DNA of 64,000 nucleotides from Anthostomella pinea. Lineage: Eukaryota; Ascomycota; Sordariomycetes; Xylariales; Xylariaceae. Every line of letters starts with the position of its first letter. Within the stretch, counting starts at the first letter, position 1. The stretch covers positions 3,410,001 to 3,474,000 of the forward strand of contig CAUWAG010000004.1 of the NCBI GenBank assembly GCA_963556695.1, written 5' to 3'. Below, one piece after another: positions 22,031 through 33,656 of this stretch. Position numbers and translations under genes: made by a program. The notes beneath the pieces were generated by a model. It searched no databases and had not been told where the DNA came from. It saw only the letters and a list, made by a program, of their open reading frames with translations.

Positions 22031-24439
22031 GGTTATTTTTTGAATTACAACTTAAGTTTACCTTATATAAACTTAATATTGATTAAATTAGAATTTTAAA
22101 AAGTTTGATTACTTATATAGAAATTTAATCTATATAGTATTAACGCTTTAAAAAGATAAGTTTAAAGGTTTTGAAGTCCTTTTTTAAGCCTTAATTGCGT
22201 TCTTATACTTATTAAATTCTTATTTAAATTGAATTGAATTCAAAAGATCGAAATATAAACCACTAAAATGCTTAAAGACCTAAACTAATTAACTTATTAG
22301 TTTAAAAAAATTCAACGTATTAATAAATGTTTACCTTAATTTTAATATTTTTCAAGTGATTATTTTGCTTTTTTATCTTTTAATAATATTTTATTATTTA
22401 AAAATGAACTGTTTTACTTTTAGTAGCGCTAATGTACGTGTTAATACGCATATTAATACCCTTTAACCCGTTATAATGTAATAATAATTATATAAAAGCT
22501 TTTTAAGTTTTTGTGAATATAATCTAGCAGTAATATTTTTAACTCTTATCAAGTAATATTAAATACGTTTTTATCACGTATTAGAAAAACCTATTATCAG
22601 ATTTAATATCTTGTTTTTTAATTAATACTTTTTTCTTATACGAAACGGCGAAAAATACCTCAAAGTGAAAAGAAATATTTTATTATATTTCTAATAATGC
22701 CTGTCACTTTAAGATTTTTGAGGTTAAAGTAATTAATGATATTTTAAATTATTTCAAGGCCGATTTTTACGATAATCTTCGTTACGAAATAATCGTGCCG
22801 TTTTAAAAATTTTCTCACAACAGATTTTTAATTAATACATCTTTAGGATAATTAAATAATAAGGTAAATATACCTCATATTTTTAATCAATATTAACGCA
22901 CATTGTAAAAAGGCTAATTATAATAGAAATATAGGAAAATTTTAAAGAATTATATATGAAATATATTACGATTTATTACTTGCTTTTTTAAAATATCACT
23001 TGCAATTAATTTTGTTATTTAATAGCTATTTTTGACCTTTAGTTTATTTATAAGCAAATTATTAATTTATTTTTAATCATATATAATTAGCTTATTCTAA
23101 CGTTTAATAACATTCGCAAAGTTATTACAAAGTAGCTATAAAAATATATTAAGTTAAAAATCTACCTTTTTTTTAAAGGCTTCTGTTATCATTGTTTCTT
23201 TCCTTAATATCAAATTCAAATAACCTTATCACTTTATTGTAATATAGTTTATATTTAACGATTATATTAGTAAAAATATGCTATGTTGCTTAATAGAAAT
23301 CGTAAGAATACGGAATATATAATAAATTAAAGTTTTATATATTTAATATCTTTAACGACACGCCTTATTTTTAATAAATATTTTCTTTTTAATGTATATA
23401 TTATTAATTAATCATGAAGAGTTTATATTAATATTATATTACTTGTATTTAATATTTATTAATAATAATATCAAGTAACTAATTAAATAATCTTACGAAC
23501 ATAACCAATAATGTATTAATAATATCATCGTTATAACCGTTATTTATAAATACATAAAAATAAGCAATAAGTGTTTCTAAAAAGCTCTCTTAATTAATAA
23601 AAATATATACGAGGTAAAAATATTCATTTATTAAAGCCTGTGATACTAGAATGAACTTAATAAGATTATTATATTTATTAATATAAAACGGCAGGTTCTC
23701 ACTTTTAGAATTAACTAAATAACGAGTAAAAATAACAAAAAGAATCTCAAAAATACCTAACTCTTACTTTATAAAAAACCTTTTATATAAAATCTTAATT
23801 AAAACTAATTTGGAAGTTATAACGAGAAAATAATTAAAATTTATGACGATATACAATAAAATTCGGTTTAAAGAAAACTCTTAACTGATTAAAACATAAA
23901 CTTTTTATTAACTATTTTTAAAACTTTACGCGGTAAAATAATAATAATAATAATGGAGGAGTAAAATTAAATCTTGATCTAAACGTTAAAAATAACTATA
24001 TATTAATAAATAAAAAAATTATACTTCATTCAAAATATAACGTTATAATATAAAAACAATAAAGTAAAGCTTTTAAATATAAGAACATTATTAAAAAATA
24101 CTTTCATATCCGATTAATAAGGTTTGATTTTATGAAAAATGAAGTTTTAATATAAGTTATATTATGGTATATTATTTATAATAATTAATAACCTTATAAA
24201 AACAATTTAAATAACGATTCTTTACGATATTATTATGAAACTAATAAACGTAATCATTTTTTTAATCTTCATACTTTTAGTTGATAATATAAGGTTCATA
24301 AGTATAATTTTATTCAAATATTTATAAATAAATGAAATGTTTTTAAAAAAGTGAAATAAATTTAAAAAAGATTAAAAAAGCTTTCAATGATTACTAGATA
24401 ATTTTAAACGTGCGTATATAAAGTTATAAATATATCGTA

Positions 24440-24874
24440 ACGTAGATAACAAGCGAGCTGTGAATATAACCGAGCTGCGAGGTTGGGCTTATATACAAAA
24501 AACAGTCGGTGCGCTAATTTTTAACTTGACGAAAAAAAATCCGAAAGATCTCAGACCTTTTTTTAGGTTTATAACTTGACAAATACATCGATGTCACTTT
24601 TTCTAGGTTTATAGCTATTTGATTTCAAGATTTATTTTAAAATATGCTGAACCTACCATTATAAAAAAGCTTTTTTAAGATGCACAGGCTATTAAATTAG
24701 TGAAAAACAATTGCTATATCATTATTATTTATAGAAAATGCTACATTAAATACAGCAGGTCTAAAAAATTTCCGATTTTTTAAAAGATAGACGCACGGTT
24801 ACGCACCGACTTTTTTTTTATAGAAGCCCCACCTCGCAGATCGCTTGCATTTGCAGCTCGCTTGTTATCTACGT
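24440..24874. mobile_element. MITE with ~65-bp terminal inverted repeats, TA target site
   Basis: The left end ACGTAGATAACAAGCGAGCT and the reverse complement of the right end are identical over 20 bases and remain similar for about 65 (..CTGCGAGGTKGGGCTT..). TA flanks both sides (24438-24439, 24875-24876). It has no coding capacity in 435 bp. The ends resemble those of the Fot1-like elements at 5935 and 49205 (ACGTAGGTCACAAGCGAGCG), so it is probably a non-autonomous relative mobilised by such a transposase. A shorter related copy in inverse orientation lies at 46812-47099. Confidence 0.8.
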
Positions 24875-24931
24875 TATATAATTATTATTCTTTATTTAAA
24901 AAAAGCGTTTAAAAGGCATTTCAAAAAACAT

Positions 24932-25390
24932 TGTTTGTGACAGAACGCTCACCATAACCACCATGCCACGGCTGTTCCTCCTAAAAGGATGTCGAATATC
25001 AAGCGTGGCAGCTTGACATTCAATGGTGGTACATGTACTCATGCCCGGGCTCCAGGACTCACCACATGGGCTACCTATACCAGACCATGACATTGTTGGC
25101 ATACAGGTGCCGTGCAGGTGCGGCGCCAGCTGCGCGGCAGCTGGAATGGACCAGAATAGCTGGTCAAAGGAAGAAAAGGGCAGAAAGCCCCTATTCAGAG
25201 ATAGAAAGCCCCCATCCAGGGGCTTTAAGGGGTGATAGACAAGGAGTCGTTGACAATCAGATCTAAGGATGGGCCAGTCTTTTAGGATTGCACTGTATTT
25301 AGTACTGAGATTCGTCCCACGGACCGAAGGTAGATCACGCAACCAATACACTCCATTCTTGACCCCATGATATGGTCCTGTATTGTGACA
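24932..25390. mobile_element. Solo LTR, 459 bp, target duplication AACAT
   Basis: It begins TGTTTGTGACAG and ends CTGTATTGTGACA. AACAT is present on both sides (24927-24931, 25391-25395). The minus-strand open frame at 24896-25351 is carried by the LTR and is not considered a gene. The right half is similar to the element at 25563-25838. Confidence 0.8.
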
Positions 25391-25562
25391 AACATATTAT
25401 TAATAAAAAAGGTAAAAATGCAAATATCAGCTTATTAAAGAAATGCTTCTTTAATAAATAATAACGTATATAATGAAATAATTAAGGCATTATCTTAATT
25501 TTTATCGCTTTAAAAAAAGCTTTTTATTAACTTTATATTTAATAAGAAAGTATTTTTAAAAG

Positions 25563-25838
25563 TGTGAGGATTGTAGTGGCAGTATGGTGGCAGTCAGGGA
25601 GGCTGCCAGCTGACAAAGGGCCAGGCCGGCACCTTGGCAGAATAAAGGGATGGAAGCACCAGGAAAGGTGGCTTTCATAGGTGATAGACAAGGGATCTTT
25701 GGCTGGAGGATCAATGGATGGGTACATCTTTGTATTTTGGTGTGTATTTAGTAATAGATTGGTCCCCCAGACCCATGGATAAAGCGCAACGCACTAGACC
25801 GATCATCACCCCAATGTTCTTACTCTGATGATCCGATA
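25563..25838. mobile_element. Probable solo LTR related to the 24932 element
   Basis: It shares GGTGATAGACAAGG, an ATGGATGGG/AGGATGGGC block and TGTATTTAGTA with the preceding LTR in the same order. It begins TGTGAGGATT. AAAAG lies before it (25558-25562) and again at 25839-25843, but the last two bases are TA rather than CA. A RIP-type C-to-T change would explain that, so the right boundary is provisional. Confidence 0.55.
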
Positions 25839-27000
25839 AAAAGATAATAAAGCTAAAAATAAGAATATTTAACAAAAAGGATATTTAATTATGAAAGAAC
25901 TAACTTTAAGCTCAAAATAACGTCTTTATATAATAAAGAAACTACTAGAAATGATATCCTCACTTAAGTCAAATAACGCTTGATATATTTTCGATCTTAA
26001 TTATACTAATAAAATATGAACGTGTATTTAATTAATATAAACTAATAATTATTTATTAACGTCATAATTTTTAAATTAGTACGTTTAAAGCGACATAACG
26101 TTGTAAATATTAATTTACTAATAACTCAAAGAAATTATAGTAATTTATAATAAAGCTTATTAATAAATAAATAAAATCTCAGTATTATAATCGACGTACT
26201 TAACAAAAAAAATTTTCTTTTATCAAGTTTAATTAAAAGTAGTTTATTTACATTTATAATAAAAAATAAAAACCAATGACAATAATGTTTTTTATAACCG
26301 CTCTTTTAATCGGGCGATTTTATCGCGTTATATAATAATAAGTATATATTACTTTTCTTCACAACTGATATTAACTCTATAATATATATAAATATAACGA
26401 CCTTGAAAAAACTACTTCACTCCAATATATAACAAAAATTAAACGAATATACGAATAGCATTATTTAACCGCCTTTTCGATACGGTATTTTATTACGCGC
26501 TTATTAATTATATGCTTTTTCCGCGGCTTATTCATAGCTATATAATTTGCCTTTAAGTTTATATTCACGACATAAAAACCAGGATTTAATGATTATAAAC
26601 TAATTAAATAGTTGAAAATGGATTTTTTTTCTCCCTTTAATTAACTAGCTTTTTAAGGTGAAAAGAATTTAAATCGTAAGTTTAAGCTCTAATCTTATAC
26701 TTATTTTTTATTTTTATAAAAATACTTGCTAACAAATAACACTACATAAGGTTAGCTACGGTTTTTTAACGTTTAAAAATAAAGCTTTACTAGTAACATT
26801 ATCCAAAATTTTAATATAAATAGTAACAAGTACGTAGTCTTTTTATTCGACCTTGTCTTACTTTTTATCGTAAAAAAATCTACCCGACTTAATACCTTTA
26901 AACCTAAGTTAAAAATTTAAATAGCCTTATTAAATTAATAAGGCGCCTTAAACTTGCTTAATTCAAACTTAACAAATTTTTCCGATTGATCGAATTAATT

Positions 27001-28056
27001 AGATTGATAAAGGCGCTGCTTACTCCGTCTCTAAAACTCCTGATCTCCGCCTCCCTCTTCTTAAATCTGTCCATAGCGGAGACTCCGACGAACATCAGTG
27101 AGAAGCCGGGAGCCTCCAAGTCATTGTCGTCCTCGAGACGTTAGAGGAGCCTGTAGTCAAGCAAAGCAAGATTATATTCATCTAACGTTGGACGTCCGGG
27201 TACGACTGTGTCAAGTCCTCGGTACAATGTCCCTGCAAAAGAACATGTGCTTGGCTCTACAATTGTAGACCTCCGGTAGACACCAACGATATTAATAGGA
27301 CGGCAAGTGGTCGTCGCCGCAGGTAATGTCGCACCCAGAATCCCCTGCCCCAGGAAGGGTACTTATAATAGCTACGTCCTCCAGTTGTTCACCACATGAT
27401 GTCTGCACATGAATTCTAGAGAATAACCCCGCGTTAGCGAAAAAGATATTGCACAAGATTCTATGAAGTGGGCAATATCTTCTCCTAGCAGCGCTGCAAT
27501 GTGTGATTTCAAGAAGACATGTTGTGCGAAATTTCACGCAAGATGCCCTTTTCAATTCAGAACCAGGAAACCAGAATTCACGCTGGTGCAGAACACCCCC
27601 CTTGTGCACGGCCCGGCGGCCGCGTAAGGCACGATGCCAGCTCGTAGGGACTTGGTAAGGCCACCAGATTTTAATCGGATAACAGAAAGTGGACAAGGCA
27701 GCAGCCATCACGGAAAGTGGCTTGATTGCGACCAAGGTAGTTGATATATACTACATAAACCAGAGGTGAAAGCACCGCCTATAGTGATCAGACCCTATGA
27801 TAGGTCGGTCGTGTACTCATTTGGTACTGATATTCTATTTAGAGATGCGTTCCGCCTCTAACACGATCAACACAAGAGATACCACGAGAGACCAATTGAA
27901 AGAAAACTTCAAGAAAGCTATCGACAGACAAACAAGAGGCCAGGACCAGAGAGCCCAGAATAAAGAGCCATACACACGATCACGTTGAGAGATACACACA
28001 CCTAAATGCATTCACATAACCAAGCACTACCATACCCATCTGGAGGCACCACACGC
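27001..28056. other. Intergenic region left of the young copia element
   Basis: Composition returns to normal at about 27010. The only sizeable frame is minus strand 27292-27711, listed separately. Bases 27837-28056 are AC-rich and resemble a promoter or leader now separated from 33429 onward by the copia insertion. Confidence 0.4.
27292..27711 (-). CDS. Doubtful cysteine-rich ORF, 139 residues
   Basis: From an ATG at 27711 the frame runs MAAALSTFCYPIKIWWPYQ to DHLPSY. The second half has eight cysteines (ASC, TTC, THC, RYC, ILC, TSC, SGC, ITC), and the N-terminus is hydrophobic but not a convincing signal peptide. The frame is also open eight codons upstream but without an ATG. No family is recognised. 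Its position beside an AT-rich block is typical for effector-like genes, but a chance ORF is just as likely. Confidence 0.28.
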   Translation of the reverse strand: MMAAALSTFCYPIKIWWPYQVPTSWHRALRGRRAVHKGGVLHQREFWFPGSELKRASCVKFRTTCLLEITHCSAARRRYCPLHRILCNIFFANAGLFSRIHVQTSCGEQLEDVAIISTLPGAGDSGCDITCGDDHLPSY

Positions 28057-28061
28057 ATCAC

Positions 28062-28259
28062 TGTTGGATTCTGGGCTACGTTAGCCCATCCATAGTCATC
28101 CTTCAGGATCACCATCCCCATTTGTGACTCTGTCACATACGTGGCCAATATAAGGCCACGTATCCTTTCCTTTAGTATCTTGGATATATATAGGGCCATT
28201 CTGGCCGCTCCAGAGTAGCTGGAATTCCTCTCCTTAATAGAACACTTTGAAATCTAACA
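28062..28259 (+). repeat. 5' LTR of the young copia element
   Basis: It has TG..CA ends. It contains a perfect 9-bp hairpin stem, TACGTGGCC, then AATATAA, then GGCCACGTA (28138-28162). A second TATA-like run, GGATATATATAGGG, is at 28182-28195 and is the likely promoter of the genomic RNA. Confidence 0.93.
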
Positions 28260-28266
28260 TGGTAGC
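28260..28266 (+). promoter_or_regulatory. Primer-binding site (initiator Met tRNA type)
   Basis: TGGTAGC immediately abuts the 5' LTR and equals the first seven bases of the Ty1 primer-binding site (TGGTAGCGCC). Pairing beyond that is poor, so priming may need only this core or additional sites. Confidence 0.55.
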
Positions 28267-28506
28267 ATCTCTGATCGATCACGACCTCCAGCAGCCCTTA
28301 TCTTTTAAGCTTTTTCTACTGGTCTGATTCATTCTAATCACCCTCTTTCTGCTTGCGCGCCTCCAGGACTAGCTACCCTTGTTGCCACAAGCCTTTAAGT
28401 GTTTCTCTGTCGTAATTGTTCTTTTTATACAGAAAGAGGTCGCTCCTTGGCTTATATTTTGCCTTATTTGTAGGCTAGCCTTACGACGTATTATCCTTCT
28501 TACATT

Positions 28507-31500
28507 ATGTCCGAATCCACCCCAGAGACGGCCCTCGCCTTTACATCCACCTCTATCCCTCGCCTCCAAGACCATCAGAAGCTCGTTGGCGAGGAGAACT
28601 GGGAGGTCTGGGCCCAAATGATGGAGCATTTGCTCACTACTCTCGGGCTCTGGTCTCTTATCCTTGAAGCCATCAAGGCGGACGAGAAGGAACCATATAA
28701 GGCCACAACTGGAGCTGTCGACGCCCCAGCCACACCTTCCGCGGGAGCCTTTTCCAAGCCCCCTGAATTGGATGCTAGTCTGAGCATCAAGAGGTCAAAA
28801 TTATACCTCGCTATCACCCAGAACATCAAGTCTGACCCTGATTCTCGTATCACGGGTTTATTTGACCCTGGTCAGATCTGGATAGCCTTGTGACAGGCAT
28901 ATTCAGGCACGAGAATTGACGCAGTTTCATCCGTTATAGATGAACTGGCTGCCATTCGATTCCCTGACCATGGAGACAAGTTTGTGGGCAACTACCGCAG
29001 ACTAATGGACAAGGTCCTGCGGCAAAATATCACATATCCTCTGAATATTCGTATTGCCAATTTCCTGGCTGCTATTTGGACGGCTTTTCCAACCCTTCAC
29101 CGCGAAATCTCAAAAGATTATAACTGTGGAATCTTCCCTACGACCGAGAATCTCTTGTACCGGCTCCAGGAGGAGATACAGATTCGCAAGGCTCAAGATG
29201 AGACCTTTGCCACCAACTTTGGCAAGCCTGCTACGCCTAGTAAAGGCAAGAGCAAGTGGAAGAACAAGGGGAAAGGCAGTAATCGCCTATCTCTTGATGG
29301 CCCCAGAACCCTTGGAGTCAACCAGGGCTCTTCTAACAGTAATACCACGGATCCTATCTGGTGCTATGAGTGCGGAGAGCTTGACAAGAAGAAGGGCCAC
29401 CTTGGATGCAACAAACGCATCCTCAGCCAGATCATCCAGGCCTCTGAGAAGGCTAGGAAAGATGGAAGGCCTTCAAGCAGCGCTCCCACTCACCAGAGTG
29501 GACGCACTGGCGCTTCTGACGCCGCTCAATGGTGCAATTATGCCGATAAAGCCATCTCCAGTCAATCTGTCCTCACTCAAGGACCACATAGCGCCAACCA
29601 GGGAGCGAGTACCAATCTGATCGACATCGTTCATGCCACGACAAGCACAGACTCATGGCTGTTTGACACAGGCTCTACCGTTCCTATTTGCAATAGCAAG
29701 AAGTGGTTTACTCGCCTTCGAATGGACCCTGACCTGGTCCCCTTTAACACTGGAGGAGGCCCTGTTACTCCTCAAGGTATTGGCGACGTGGAGATACCAT
29801 TCATTACCTCCAACGGTGATACCGTCACTCGGACAATCTCTGGAGTACTATTTGTGCCTTCCTTTCCAATCAACATTCTCTCGGGAGACCAGATGTATCG
29901 CCAAGGATGGTATTTGATGATCCGCGATCTGTTTGACCCCCATGGTACATGGGTGGCATCATTCCACCAGGGAATGTACGTTCAGACAGAGATCTCTAGT
30001 GTCCAGAAGGACGTATACGGGATCAATCAAGCCCCGGACGTGTTCACCAATATGGTATCCGAGGATTCTTCCCAGGAACTGACCTCTCAAGCCAAATCTG
30101 TGGCGCTGAGACTACTCCACCGCTGGCATACAAGACTTGGCCACCGATCTATTGGTGACCTGATCAAGACAGCCAGTATCACCAAAGGGATTGAATTGCC
30201 GCCGAATGTACAAGAGCTGGCAAAAGAATTCACCTGTCTGGAATGTCTGGAGTCCAATCTACGTCGCCTAGTCTCTCGAGTTGAGCAGGAACATCCAGAT
30301 CATGCTTTAGACCTGGTCCATATGGATACAGCCAAGCACTCTGTCCAAGGCTATGATGGTTCTCTCTATGCCACCGTATTTGTGGATGGCAAGTCTCGTT
30401 TGAGGGAGTACTGCCCTCACGAGAAGAAAGGGGAAGCTTCCGACCAAGCCATTCGCTACTGTGAATACGCTCACACCCAGTACGGGCGTTATCCAAAGCG
30501 ATTCCGAATGGATGGTGGTTCTGAATACGCGAGATTCAAGCAATGGGGAGCTGAACGTGGTATCCTGTTCGAAGTCAGCGCTCCATACACTCCCGAGCAG
30601 AACGGAGTGGCTGAGAGATCCTTTGGCGTTATACACGCTCTCATTCGCAGTATTATGAAGGATTCCGGGCTACCTGAAGCCCTTTGGCCGGTTGTTGGAC
30701 CTGCCGTATGTGATAGGCTCAATGTGAGCTATACATCTTTCCTCCAGGGCGTTAAGAAGACTCCCTTTGAAGTTTTCTTTGACGATCTGAACCCTGGAAA
30801 GGATAACAAGCCTGATTTGACGAATTTACTGTCAATCGGGCAGGCCGCTGTGGTCCATTTGCCGCAGCAGCGCCGCCCTAAGGGAGACAAGACCACTCCA
30901 CACGCAAGGAGAGGTCGTATTCTTCGTTCCCTTGGTTCCAACCAGTACCAGGTGTATCTTACACACCTGAGAAAGGTTGTAGTTACTGCCCATCTTGAGA
31001 TTTTGGATGGGTATGTACTTTCAAGGGATTTGATCCACATCTTTCCAAACTTCCGTGGTACACTCGATGACTATGAGATAACCAGACCCGATGCTGAAGA
31101 TCTGCCAGCGCCGTCTTCACCAGAGGGCGCTCACGATCCTCAGCATATATATATCGAGTCAGATAACAGAAGGGATGGTAGAGATGATTCACCCCAACCA
31201 GTTGTCACGTTAGGGACCCCTCTTGGGTCCCCTGACGCTTCTGATAATGATGATGGTCATCATTCTGACTCTGGATATAGCAACCCTGAGCCTAGTACTG
31301 CTCTAGCTGACTCGATTCTTCTATCATCTGAACCACCTCGTCAAGAAGTAGCCCTAACGGCTGCTCCGAGGTCAAGAATCCAATCAGGGCTCAACCCAGA
31401 GAATGTACTCTCCGGAGGGCGCACTCGGAGGACTCACAACCACTACGTGGCCGAGTCTTCCACCCCTGGCATATCTCCACATGTTACGATCGAGGCATCT

Positions 31501-33192
31501 TATGCCAATTGGCCGTCTTCTGACCCTGATCAGGCACTTCCCCGTAATGACGAGCCTTTTAGCTACAAGGAAGCCATGGAGTCTGCCGAGGCACCTCAAT
31601 GGCTGGATGGCACTCACACAGAGATACGGGCGTTGCTGCGCAATAATACCTTCATTCCTTTGTGGAGGTCTGATCTGCCTGCTGGGCGTAAAACTCTCTC
31701 TAACCGTAATGTTTATAAGCGGAAGAGGGACTCTGACGGCAACACCTCTCGGTACAAGGCTAGGGTGGTTGTACGAGGCTTCATGCAACGCCATGGCCTC
31801 GACTATTTCGAAACCCAGGCCTCAAGCGCTCGTACTACCACCTGGAGGCTCCTTCTAGCCATTGCTGCCGTTCTGGACTGGGAAATTGACCAGATGGATG
31901 CTGTATCTGCCTTCCTGATGGGAGAACTGGATAAAGAGATCTTCATGGAGACGCCTGATGGTCTCTCTGACTTCTTTGAGATGTATCCAGATGAGAATAC
32001 CATCAACTGGAGACCTGGCATGATTATGAAGCTTGCGAAACCGTTATATGGGCTCAAGCAGAGCCCCAGGCAGTGGCAGAAGCGCATTCGCAGCGCTCTG
32101 AAGGACCTCGGATTCGACCCTCTGGTCTCTGACAACGCAGTCTATGTCAACATCAGCCGTGGCATTATAGTGATTAGCTATGTCGACGATTTCTTCATTT
32201 TGGGGGCTAATCGTGACGGGATCGCTGCCTTCAAGAAGGAACTAGGTTCTACATTTGAGATAAAGGACATGGGAGCTGCTGAACACTTCCTAGGAGTCCA
32301 CATTGTCAGAAACCGAGCTGAGAGGACGTTATATCTCTCTCAACAGACGTATGTGAGAAGAACTGTGGAGGCGTTCGACCAGCAGAACACTGGCAAGATG
32401 AACGTGCCGATATCTCCTCAAGCAGTGGAACAGATGGAGTCCCTGGACAACGACCTTGAGGTCGATACACGTCCTATTCAGACATACCAGTCCCTGATCG
32501 GTTCTGAGAACTTCCCTGCGTCGTATACGAGACCAGATATTGCATACTCTATGGGTGTTCTCTCGCGATACCTTCACAACCCTGGCTCAGCCCAATATAA
32601 GGCCGCTCTGGGCCTACTTCGCTACTTGTGGCACTCTCAAGATCTTGGGATCAAATTTGGAGGTCCCAAATATGTCAGGAAGACCCGCCAGGAGGTCCTT
32701 GAGATGATTCCGGATCTGCTGGTTGGTTACTGTGATGCCAGCTATGCTGGAAGCATCAAGACCAGCGCCAAATCCACCTCAGGCTACCTGTTCACGTTTG
32801 CTGGGGGCGCTGTCTCCTGGGCATCCAAGCTGCAGACTGTTGTGGCTCAGTCTACTGTGGAATCGGAGTACTACGCACTCTCTGAAGCCGTCAAAGAGGC
32901 TGCCTGGCTACGAGAACTGATGCTGGAACTTGGTTTCACTCTGAATGCTATCAACATCCATTCAGACAGTGCTGGAGCTATTAATTTGGCTCAGAACGCT
33001 GAATTCCATCGTCGAACTAAGCACATTCGAGTCAGGGAACACTACTTTCGTCAGGAGATCTTGGAAGGCCATATACGGCTCTCTTTCTTTGGAACCAATG
33101 AAATGCCTGCAGACGGTCTCACCAAAGCTTTGACAAAGGCAAGGTTCTTCAAGTTTCTGGAGTTGTTAGGACTGGTTCATGTAGAGGGGTGA
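28507..33192 (+). CDS. Copia Gag-Pol polyprotein with one in-frame TGA
   Basis: A single frame of 1562 codons including stops begins MSESTPETALAFTSTSIPRL and ends LLGLVHVEG. It is interrupted once by TGA at 28891-28893; the frame is the same before and after. In order: Gag (28507-29340); an atypical knuckle, CYECGELDKKKGHLGC (~29360-29410); protease DTG in LFDTGSTV (29662); GAG-pre-integrase WHTRLGHRS (30123); integrase D, D, E in HMDTAK, RMDGGSEY and NGVAERS (30319-30625); reverse transcriptase with LYGLKQSPRQW and SYVDDFF (31750-32250); RNase H YCDASYAG to VESEYYAL (32728-32880). All catalytic residues are present. The TGA sits within Gag, before the knuckle, so as written only a 128-residue Gag fragment is made unless the stop is read through. 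Confidence 0.93.
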
Positions 33193-33222
33193 TATTCTGG
33201 TTATGTTAATTCCCTCAGTCTG

Positions 33223-33229
33223 AGAGGGC
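33223..33229 (+). promoter_or_regulatory. Polypurine tract of the young copia element
   Basis: GAGAGGG lies just upstream of the 3' LTR, separated by CG. It is the expected position for the plus-strand primer and short, as usual in copia elements. Confidence 0.5.
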
Positions 33230-33230
33230 G

Positions 33231-33428
33231 TGTTGGATTCTGGGCTACGTTAGCCCATCCATAGTCATCCTTCAGGATCACCATCCCCATTTGTGACTCT
33301 GTCACATACGTGGCCAATATAAGGCCACGTATCCTTTCCTTTAGTATCTTGGATATATATAGGGCCATTCTGGCCGCTCCAGAGTAGCTGGAATTCCTCT
33401 CCTTAATAGAACACTTTGAAATCTAACA
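33231..33428 (+). repeat. 3' LTR of the young copia element
   Basis: It is identical by eye to the 5' LTR at 28062-28259. It is followed by the target duplication ATCAC and then, 16 bases later, by the ATG of a small ORF. Confidence 0.93.
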
Positions 33429-33449
33429 ATCACACCCACGTTGAGGATC

Positions 33450-33656
33450 ATGGGATCAAACGAACAGTCAAACAAGCAGTCAAACAGCGACACCACACCA
33501 CATCTCGTCACCACCACAACGCAGCATTCAGCATTTAACACGTCACTCGCAGAGAGCACGTCAAACAGCTCCCTTCGAGCATTGGAAGCTCAGCTGGTTG
33601 AAATGAAGCGCCGCCCCGGGTCGCAGTTCTTCTCTTCCAACACGACGGACAACTAG
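33450..33656 (+). CDS. Hypothetical small protein, 68 residues
   Basis: From ATG (GGATCATGGGATC) the frame reads MGSNEQSNKQSNSDTTPHL and ends QFFSSNTTDN. It is Ser/Thr/Asn/Gln-rich with a short possible helix (LRALEAQLVEMKRRPG). No domain or signal peptide is seen. Before the copia insertion the sequence upstream would have been that ending at 28056, so the element now occupies its promoter or leader. Transcription from the copia 3' LTR could run into it. It may be exon 1 of a larger gene, but no clear downstream exon was identified. Confidence 0.35.
   Translation: MGSNEQSNKQSNSDTTPHLVTTTTQHSAFNTSLAESTSNSSLRALEAQLVEMKRRPGSQFFSSNTTDN

Larger units (their letters stand above)
19980..27000. repeat. 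AT-rich block, RIP-like, with embedded transposon relics
   Basis: About 7 kb of TA-rich DNA with stops in every frame and no gene. The composition is far from the flanking genes and matches what RIP does to repeated DNA. Recognisable islands inside it are solo LTRs at 21817-22030, 24932-25390 and 25563-25838 and a MITE at 24440-24874. A GC-normal island at about 21340-21480 has no recognised identity. The block most likely consists of old transposon copies mutated beyond recognition. Confidence 0.75.
28062..33428 (+). mobile_element. Near-intact Ty1/copia retrotransposon, 5367 bp, target duplication ATCAC
   Basis: Two 198-bp LTRs (28062-28259 and 33231-33428) are identical by eye over their whole length. 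Both begin TGTTGGATTC and end ATCTAACA. ATCAC flanks the element on both sides (28057-28061, 33429-33433). TGGTAGC directly after the 5' LTR matches the start of the initiator-Met tRNA primer-binding site used by Ty1-like elements. A purine run (GAGAGGG, 33223-33229) precedes the 3' LTR. Identical LTRs and normal base composition mean a recent insertion not yet mutated by RIP. One in-frame TGA in gag is the only visible defect. Confidence 0.95.

Noticed and set aside
24896..25351. 151-residue minus-strand ORF in the AT-rich block
   Set aside because: It falls within a solo LTR that has TG..CA ends and an AACAT duplication; the ORF is incidental.
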